A DNA stretch of 64,000 nt from Craterostigma plantagineum (lineage: Eukaryota > Streptophyta > Magnoliopsida > Lamiales > Linderniaceae): positions 8,494,001-8,558,000 of the forward strand of contig JAPQWV010000001.1 in assembly GCA_027422505.1 (NCBI GenBank), given 5' to 3'. A program made the position numbers and the translations under genes. Under the pieces are notes generated by a model, which was not told the DNA's origin, did no database searches, and saw only the letters and a program-made list of their open reading frames with translations. Below, one piece after another: positions 57,031-64,000 of this stretch (positions are counted from its first letter, which is position 1; the number at the start of each line of letters is the position of its first letter).

Positions 57031-57185
57031 AGAATATTTAAACAACGGTTTTCTAAAGTATATAGTTCCTTTGGGTTCAATACTCGAATATTAGCCATTT
57101 CTATACTATTTTCGATAGGTACACTTGCCTGTTGAGCGTAGTTAGTTCGTCGATATTCGATTTTATTACTCGATCCGCTCGATCA
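57031..57185 (+). repeat. Athila-like 5' LTR, second part
   Basis: AGAATATTTAAACAACGG...CGATCCGCTCGATCA matches 62134-62288 almost exactly; resumes right after the copy D LTR. Confidence 0.9.
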
Positions 57186-57188
57186 AGT

Positions 57189-57207
57189 TTTTGACGCCGT
57201 TGCCGGG
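57189..57207 (+). promoter_or_regulatory. primer-binding site, Athila-like element
   Basis: TTTGACGCCGTTGCCGGGG, close to the TGGCGCCGTTGCCGGGGA form found in Athila-group elements, complementary to a tRNA 3' end (tRNA-Asp type). Confidence 0.75.
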
Positions 57208-57239
57208 GAATTATTGATATTTGGAAACTTTAGTTTATT

Positions 57240-57251
57240 ATTCTAGCAGTT

Positions 57252-57284
<33 letters not shown>

Positions 57285-57480
57285 GTTATTATTCCTATTG
57301 TGTGTCAGTTTTTATTAAAATTATTTGTATTATTATTATTATTTACGAGTATTTTTATTAATACTATTATTTTTATTCTTATTATATTTAATAATTATTG
57401 TTATTATTATTATTGTATTATTATTGTGTGTCACTTATCATTATTATTAGTATTATTTACGAGTATTTTTTTTCTCTTAT
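57240..57480. repeat. ATT/TTA microsatellite-rich segment
   Basis: Long runs of TTA/ATT with G and C interruptions in the untranslated leader of the Athila-like element. Confidence 0.85.
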
Positions 57481-57514
57481 TCTAGGTAAATCGAAGGCAA
57501 AGTAATCGCCAGAA

Positions 57515-58592
57515 ATGTATGACGACACCGACACAACCGCACTCAACGCTAAGTTCGACGTCCTACAACAACAAATTACAGCAAACGGCCTTCAGATGCA
57601 GACCTTAATGAATGCAGCCTTACTGCATCTTACAACGAAGTCAGCCGTCACAGTACAGTTGCAGCATGCCCCGATGATACCTACAGCTTTTGTGCCTCCT
57701 TGTTCATACCCTACATATATCCCTCTATGCACTACTTGCGGTGGAAGTCATGACGCAACTCAATGTCCATCCATTATATCGGTGGAGCAGGCGGACTATT
57801 TAGGATACTACCAAGGTCCGAGAAATTATGTACCCCAAGTTCATCCGAACATGGCCTTTGAAAATCATCAACAAGCTCCTCTAGTATTTCATAATCAAAG
57901 AGCACATTGGTTCCAAGGCGGAAATTATGAGAATGCTCCCGAGTCAGATGGATAAGCTTGAAGACAAGTTTGCCAAGTTGATGGAGAAGCTGGATCGCTT
58001 GGATAGTCAAGAAGTTCGGCTGCAAAATGCCGAATCTTCCTTGAGAGCATTAGAGAAGCAAGCCGGGGAAATAGCTGAAACTATTCAACGACGCAAGCTA
58101 AGTGCATTAGCTATCAATACGGAGACGCAACCGAATGAGTATTGCCATGACGTTACACCGAGGAGCAGGGAGGATGTTGCTCCAAGATCACCAGTCAACA
58201 TTTATCAACCGAAAATTCCATTTCCGGCAGCCCTAACACGGGGAATACCAAAAGATCCATTTGGAGAATATCTTGCCGAGAAGAGCGCCAAGAAGGAAGC
58301 TGCGGAGAAGAACGATGTCGACATCCCTGAAGAGAAAGAAGAAGAGCAAGTGAAGAAAGTGGTGACGAATCCCGTGACGCAAGAAGCTCATGTCAAGGAA
58401 GAACAAGTTGACAAAGAAAAAGAGGTCACGACTAAGCCCCCGGTCAAGGCAAATCAACCGGAGATCCCATACCCAACTATGCTAAACACGGATATGGTTT
58501 TCGATGAGTGCGGTAAATTTCTATCTCGTCTCGAGCAAATACATTTTAACTTACCGCTTGTCAAAGCTCTTGCACAGGTACACCATATGTGA
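57515..58592 (+). pseudogene. Athila-like gag C-terminal region
   Basis: 57515-57955 has an N-terminal helix, then C-T-T-C-G-G-S-H-D-A-T-Q-C, a zinc-knuckle-like CX2CX3HX4C with one spacer residue fewer than usual. A shift near 57945 leads to 57927-58592: coiled coil (M-D-K-L-E-D-K-F-A-K-L), L-E-K-Q-A-G-E-I-A, then Lys/Glu/Pro-rich sequence ending L-P-L-V-K-A-L-A-Q. This matches the order of Athila Gag between capsid and protease; the capsid proper is missing. Confidence 0.75.
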
Positions 58593-58843
58593 AAGACCAC
58601 AAGGACTTACTCACGAACAACTGCAAGATCTATGTTTTACCTACTAATTGTCCTCGAAGCGATGTGCTAGCAACAAGCGATAGATTTCCCGCAGGTTTCG
58701 TTATCTTTTATTTGGAGGAGGTTGAGCATTTACTCTTGATCTTTGAGGGATCATTTTTAGCTGAAAACATGGTAGATGTTACGAATGGTAGTTTGAAGTC
58801 TAGGATGGATGGAGAGAAAGTAACATTTAACACTCCCGGATAA
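58593..58843 (+). pseudogene. decayed aspartic protease of the Athila-like element
   Basis: After a frameshift, V-K-D-H-K-D-L-L-T-N continues the gag end. Then F-P-A-G-F-V-I-F-Y-L-E-E-V-E-H-L-L-L-I-F-E-G-S-F-L and D-G-E-K-V-T-F-N resemble the second half of an Athila retropepsin. The catalytic D-x-G segment is absent. Confidence 0.6.
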
Positions 58844-60620
58844 TAATTGCAAGCATGCTTATCAGCGTTACTTTTTAGATGTCGTTGATCAAACTACTCC
58901 GTTTTCTTTGCTAGATACATTGCAGGGCACTATGAAAAACATGGAAATTATTAAGGGAAGTAAGGAGGATGATAAAGAGAGGCGCTCCTTCGAGGGACCA
59001 CCATGTTTGGAGCTTAAGCAACCCGATGGTCGTATCCTCAATCGTTATACTGTTTGAACCACCTTGAAACCACTGAACGATGTCTAGCTAAAAGACATTA
59101 AAGAAAGCGTTAATTGGGAGGCACCCCAAGACTATCCTATGTTTTTCTTATTTCTATGCACTCTTTAGTTTCTATGATTATATTTTTCAATAATCGCAGG
59201 GGAATTCAAACTCTCAAGTGTGGGGAGGAGCCGTATAAAGCATGCACATCAGACTATTCAGGGAAGTTTGCTTATCTATTTATTTCCCCGTCCTTGTGTT
59301 ACATAATTGTTACGTTGAGGACAACGTAAATCTTAAGTGTGGGGAGGGGAATTTCTGCGAAATTGATGCGAACATATTATATAGGTGCATGACATGATTT
59401 TTTTTGGTATAAAAGTTTTCGAAAATTTGGCATGAATTTTTTTTCGAAAATCATGTTTCTTATCGATCAAAGGATGCTTTCATGTTAGAAATTGTGTGAG
59501 TAATTAGGATACATATGCGTAGTCTACGTCTTTCTTACATGATGAACTTGGTGATACTTGAGAGATTCGTACACATAACCCTATTTTTGTGAGATTTTTG
59601 AGCCTACGAGCTTTTTGCTCATTTATTTGGTTTGTGAATCGTGCTTAATTTATTTCTCTTCAGAACTTGCTTGTGTATTGCGTTTTGAAATTACTTAACG
59701 TGAGATTGTGTGAAAATGAGGAAGGCATTAGGAATTCAGTCATAGCCAAAGTATCCAACCACGACTGATCACCATAGTTATCCACTTTGAGCCTGGGCTT
59801 TTTATTTGTGAAAACCGGATTATAATTGCCGACCCTGATTAAGCCTTCAGACATAAACCCATTGGAGCGATAGTAGAAGTGGAGGTTGAATGCCGGACTT
59901 AAGAAGCGCAACCCGTTCTAAATTTCTGAGCTGAACGTCGAAAAAAAAAGAGCAGAGAAAAAAAAACAAAAAAAATAAAATAGAAAAATATATTGAAGAA
60001 AAAAATAGCGAAAAAAAAATTAGTTGGCTAAGAACTCTTCCTCCGATAATCTTTCATTCTCAAAAGCGTATTATCTATTTCCTAGATCGAGAATTTGAAA
60101 GAAGAAGGGCTTAGTTTTTTTTAAAAAAAAAACGACGAAAGAATGAAAAGAGTTGAATAAGGGGCGAATCATGGGTGCGTTCGAGATGATGGCATGAGTC
60201 CGACACGACTACAACTCATATCCTTTTTACGCTTATTCTCTACATATCTTACATATCCCAGCCATTTTATAACCCGGTAAAGACCTTCCGATTCACGCTA
60301 GATCATTGAAAGTGGTAGATTTACAAATTGCTTGCAAGCTTATGGTAGAGATTAGATTAGTGCATGACCCGAGAGAGTTCACAGACATTTTAACCTATAC
60401 ACTGAGTGATTTGAGTGAATCTTTGTGAGGTGCGGATTTTGATAGGTATCGCTAAAATCGTGTAGTTAGTCGGTGATTTCAAATATGCTTTCCGACTTTA
60501 CTTGCATTATTTCCTACATGATTTCGTTCTTAATTGATATGTTGCATGATTTTATCCTTTTTATATGCCATTATTATTTCTTTGCTTGAGGTCAAGCAAA
60601 CGCTTAAGTGTGGGGAGATT
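58844..60620 (+). other. internal 3' region of the Athila-like element
   Basis: No RT, RNase H or integrase found. AAGTGTGGGGAG polypurine-like tracts at 59215-59226, 59335-59346 and 60605-60617; the last abuts the 3' LTR. An A-rich stretch (59940-60010) and scattered short frames; nothing else. Confidence 0.7.
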
Positions 60621-62288
60621 TGATAAATGAAGTTTATATCGTATTTTATACCCTGTAAAAGCGTAATATCGGTTGTTATTTATTTGAATTTTCTTCGAAT
60701 ATCATACGCATACGTTTATATTTGATTTTTGACAGATATTGGGAGAAAGAATTACAACCGATAATATTCGGGCTTGAATCAATTTGAAGAACCAGCAAAA
60801 CTCGGCCCGTCAATTCCTAATCAAAAGCCTATTAAACCAGGCCTATAAAAGAGCCCAAAGGAAAGTGCCCAAGCCCATACTACAAGGATAGAATAGATAC
60901 AAAAATGCACACGTACTCATACACGCACGATTGACTAAAGAGAGACACACAAGCACGCCGAACGCAAAAGATGAAGAAAATCAAAAGCTCACGGCTCAAG
61001 GAAGAAAGAACGATCTTATGCCGTTCTTGAGCAGAAAAATAAGGATTTTTGTCTCCCCTCAACTATCTATAAATAGGAAGGATCAACGTGCAAGTGGGTG
61101 AGAAGGACGAGACCATATACACGCATACACATCACTCAAAGCTCACGTTCGAGGCCACCCGAAGCAATATTTGGCAGAACAACGAAACACGACACCGCGG
61201 AGGAATCGAGCTCGCTGCTCTTGGTGCTGCTCGGGGCTGAAATTTCATCACAGAGGAACATCGACGAAGCTCTCAGCTCTCACCAAGGAAGGCGCTGCTG
61301 ACCAGTTCTAACTCAAGGAACATCTAAGCGAGGTAGTTGTGTGTAGGCAAGATTGGGCTGCATGCGTGTTAGGAGCCAGCAAGGGGGCAGCAACGTGATT
61401 ATCGTGTGCATTCGCAACTCGCCCACCATCTGCTCGACGAAATTCCTCAACGGAGGATTAACCCCGAAGGCGTAATTCAGGGAAGAAATTATATTTTTCT
61501 CTTTGTCATTTACGTTCTCCGTCGTGTTAATACTTCATATGAGTAGTTAAATCTTGTCGTATTTGAGATTAGATGAACCCTAGCGATATCATACGTGCGT
61601 TTAAAGTATTATTGTTTTGGCTATTATTACGACTCGGTTACGATTTATTGCTATTGTTTTGATTATGTCTATGTGGTCGAAATAATTGTTGGGAAATCGT
61701 ACGCTACGCTCGAGAGAGGGGCGACGATTAGACCACTCGTAAACGATCGGAATAAACTCATCGCTAGAGATAGGTTGAACTACCCCGCCGGATTAGAGTC
61801 AAATCTAATAGCGGGATTAAGTAAGTTAGGGAAGCTTGCCCAGCTTTTTAAGACGTATATTAGTTGTTACGAGTCGAAGCGAGTAAGCGCAGTTTCGCCC
61901 AATCGTAGAAACTCGTATACATACCATAGGAATCCTCACGGTCTAATAATTAGCTAAAGTATATAGCTTGTTTGTCGTTCGATCGAACTAGGGGGATTCG
62001 AAGTCTCAAATACATTCCCTTACATATATCGTCCCAACTCCGTTATCGTTCTTTTATCAGATTTTTATTTTTATGTTTATCGCTTATTTAGTTTATCGCT
62101 ATTTATATTTGTATCAAACCAAACATATTTACTAGAATATTTAAACAACGGTTTTCTAAAGTATATAGTTCCTTTGGGTTCGATACTCGAATATTAGCCA
62201 TTTCTATACTATTTTCGATAGGTACACTTGCCTGTTGAGCGTAGTTAGTTCGTCGATATTCGTTTTTATTACTCGATCCGCTCGATCA
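60621..62288 (+). repeat. 3' LTR of the Athila-like element
   Basis: 1668 bp, TGATAAATG...CTCGATCA, uninterrupted, with TATAAATA at 61068-61075. It preserves the empty site that copy D occupies in the 5' LTR (about 62130-62138). Confidence 0.95.
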
Positions 62289-62293
62289 ACAAT
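62289..62293. repeat. target-site duplication, right (ACAAT)
   Basis: Exact partner of 44379-44383. Confidence 0.9.
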
Positions 62294-62809
62294 ACAGTAC
62301 CACCGTTCCACCACTGTACACTCTGTGAAATGACGTGTAATGTACATGCATGCTTTTAATGTGGTAAAACATGATATCGTGATGCCATATAAACACACGT
62401 AAGACACCTAACTCGTCGAATCACATAAGCACACAGTAGCACATAAATCATGTAAATCACTTTAGAACACATACTAATCTCGTTACTCACATAAGACATA
62501 TATTTGAAACAAGAACAAATAAGTTTACGTGTTGTAGATGGATATTCCACCTACCTGTCCTCCTGCTATAGTCGACTAAGAAGCCCGGGGGAATCCCTAA
62601 ATGTCGAACCTCTGAGCAAATAAATATTGTTAGTATGTTTACTAATTCTCGAATTAGCCTAAAATAATTAAGATTCGAAATTAAATTCGAAGTCAACGGT
62701 CAACCTGTGAAAACCCTTACTAATTCGCCCGATTTTGAAATTATACTGAAACGGCCGAAAGTCTAGCTCGGCGAATTCCTCAATCGCCCGAACGTAATAA
62801 TTATAGTTG
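62294..62809 (-). mobile_element. gypsy-type LTR sequence, right part
   Basis: Continues 43583-44383 across the ACAAT insertion. 62390-62560 resembles the solo LTR at 37850-37950 (CACATAAGCACA, then CCACCTACCTGTC against CCACTTACCTGTC), and TCGCCCGA and CTCGGCGA words reappear at 62715-62790. The outer end is not defined. Confidence 0.5.
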
Positions 62810-64000
62810 TAATACCCGTAAATTTGTGTACGGGATTTTGACATAATTAGCTATATGATTTTTGTAAAATAAGAAGGTGATAAATTAATTTAATGTCTTG
62901 AATCAAAATATATATATATATATATATATATAGATCGATCCTTCCTATTTAATAGTTCCAAATTTAAAAGCAAAACCTAATAAACTAATATCTGAGAATA
63001 ATAGTAATTAAGACTTATATTGTTAGATAATGTTAAGTAAAGTAATAATACAGACTAAGAGATCTTGGGCTACAATTAACGTATAAGTTTGGCCCCAAAT
63101 TTTTACAAGATAAGCATTAATAATGACTTTGCTTAAGTTGGAGGGAAATAAGATTCACCTCCTAGTCTTATCACACAAACTTCTAAGATATCATTCATGT
63201 ATATCACGTTAGGTCACTCAAGAGGAAATAGAGAATAGACGATAAAAATTACAGTGAAAGAACCGAAACAGAGAAAGACTCTCAAAGAGTGAAGGCCAAG
63301 TAAATTCAACAAACTAAAAGACTTTAACAAGACAAGAAATCGGACAGAGGTATGTCGAAAGTTTTCATGATTAATTAACTTCAATATGCTTAGTATGTTT
63401 TAATATATATATGCCGATATGTGATCTTACCAGAAGAACTCGAAGGCTGTCATGGTAGAAAACCCTAAAAAACCTTGAATTACGGCTTTGATTCATAAAA
63501 GTTTATGTAGTGGAAGCTCTAATAAATTCAAAACACGTTCCGACTTTTAGATTGCACTGTTTTCTGGAATTAGCCTGATCTTTTAAGATGAGTTCGATGA
63601 TCTAGGAATCTTAAAGCATATTAGCAAGGTTATCGACATTGCTTAAGAATATCGATATAGGACATCGATATTTTAAAGTATACTATGAGCTCGATATTGT
63701 GCTATGTCTCGACATTTATTAGATCTCGATATTGTATGTATATTACATATGGAGGTCTCGACATTTTATGGAAAAGACGTCGACATCTATAAAGTCTCGA
63801 TATGTATAAGCCTCGACATTTGTAAGGTTGGAGTCTCGAGATTTATCTTGTTCAATGGGTAGAAGAATTCTCGACATTCCAAGAATATTTCGACATTTCT
63901 TTTCGATTTAGGATCTCGACACCCTCAAGACACTTCGACATTTAACCTCCTTACCAAACTCGATATGTGATAACATGACTCCTAATGATTAGTTTAATAT
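62810..64000 (+). mobile_element. probable gypsy-type LTR, plus orientation, leaving the window
   Basis: TGTAATACCCGTAAATTTG at about 62808 is a start typical of plant gypsy LTRs. AT-rich, with a (TA)n run at 62908-62932. Contains the TCTCGACATT motif array at 63630-63970. No coding sequence seen. The end lies beyond the window. Confidence 0.4.
63630..63970. repeat. dispersed TCTCGACATT / TCTCGATATT motif array
   Basis: About 16 variants at 15-35 bp spacing; layout like the TCGCCCGATT array of the solo LTR but with a different word. Confidence 0.75.

Larger units (their letters stand above)
44384..62288 (+). mobile_element. Athila-like Ty3/gypsy element, non-autonomous, with nested Sirevirus copy
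   Basis: LTRs of about 1.7 kb beginning TGATAAATG and ending CTCGATCA, perfect ACAAT target duplications, an Athila-type PBS (GACGCCGTTGCCGGGGA), a gag-like region, a decayed protease, and polypurine tracts of the form AAGTGTGGGGAGATTT before the 3' LTR. RT, RNase H and integrase are absent: the internal region is only 3.4 kb. The 5' LTR is split at 45924/57031 by 11.1 kb of copy D. It would need enzymes from an autonomous relative. Confidence 0.85.

Noticed and set aside
43583..62809. A second solo LTR with target duplications
   Set aside because: The left edge in copia G is clear, but no matching copia sequence or duplicated 5 bp follows the right edge near 62809.

Overview
The window is plant nuclear DNA, most likely from a flowering plant with a repeat-rich genome. 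It holds no intact cellular gene, rRNA, tRNA or CRISPR array. Almost all recognisable coding sequence comes from LTR retrotransposons, mostly broken, inserted into one another on both strands. The only host-gene remnant is the 3' end of a leucine-rich-repeat gene (5549-5841) that resembles the C-terminus of polygalacturonase-inhibitor-like proteins. No species can be named from sequence alone.

Layout. 1-3318: minus-strand Ty1/copia Sirevirus-like fragment (copy A). 3319-5548: plus-strand fragment of a different copia (RT, RNase H, 3' LTR) abutting the LRR pseudogene. 6022-6945: long-hairpin foldback element. 7367-about 7600: possible hAT end. 8042-22179: Sirevirus-like copy B, whose two LTRs are of different families and whose gag zinc knuckle is duplicated, so it is probably a chimera. 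22180-24829: 3' half of another copy (E), cut off by minus-strand copy C (24830-35379). 35435-36427: second foldback element with tRNA-like units. 36920-39728: solo LTR with GAGAG target duplications, next to minus-strand copia remnant G (39734-43582). 43583-44383 and 62294-62809: the two halves of a second large gypsy-type LTR sequence, split by an Athila-like Ty3/gypsy element (44384-62288, ACAAT target duplications). The 5' LTR of that element is itself split by a young Sirevirus-like copy D (45923-57030). 62810-64000: probable further gypsy-type LTR.

How the parts relate. Copies A to E share the Sirevirus plan: LTR, a PBS of the tRNA-Met type, long gag with zinc knuckle and coiled coil, protease-integrase-RT-RNase H, a long spacer with repeated polypurine tracts, an additional 'envelope-like' ORF, a final polypurine tract, LTR. 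The spacer looks like a transcription unit in its own right: a TATA box and leader, a splice donor, a long AT-rich intron full of short TCG palindromes, and a splice acceptor at or within 10 nt of the extra ORF's ATG. The acceptor is seen in all four copies that retain this region. The extra ORF shows no signal peptide or membrane segment and carries a basic, nuclear-localisation-like patch, so the envelope label is doubtful.

Copy D is the youngest element (LTRs differ at one of 316 positions by eye), yet it has lost integrase and half of RT through an in-frame deletion and is preceded by a second copy of its own 3' end. It appears non-autonomous and tandemly arranged. Everything was read by eye; no alignment or database search was run.
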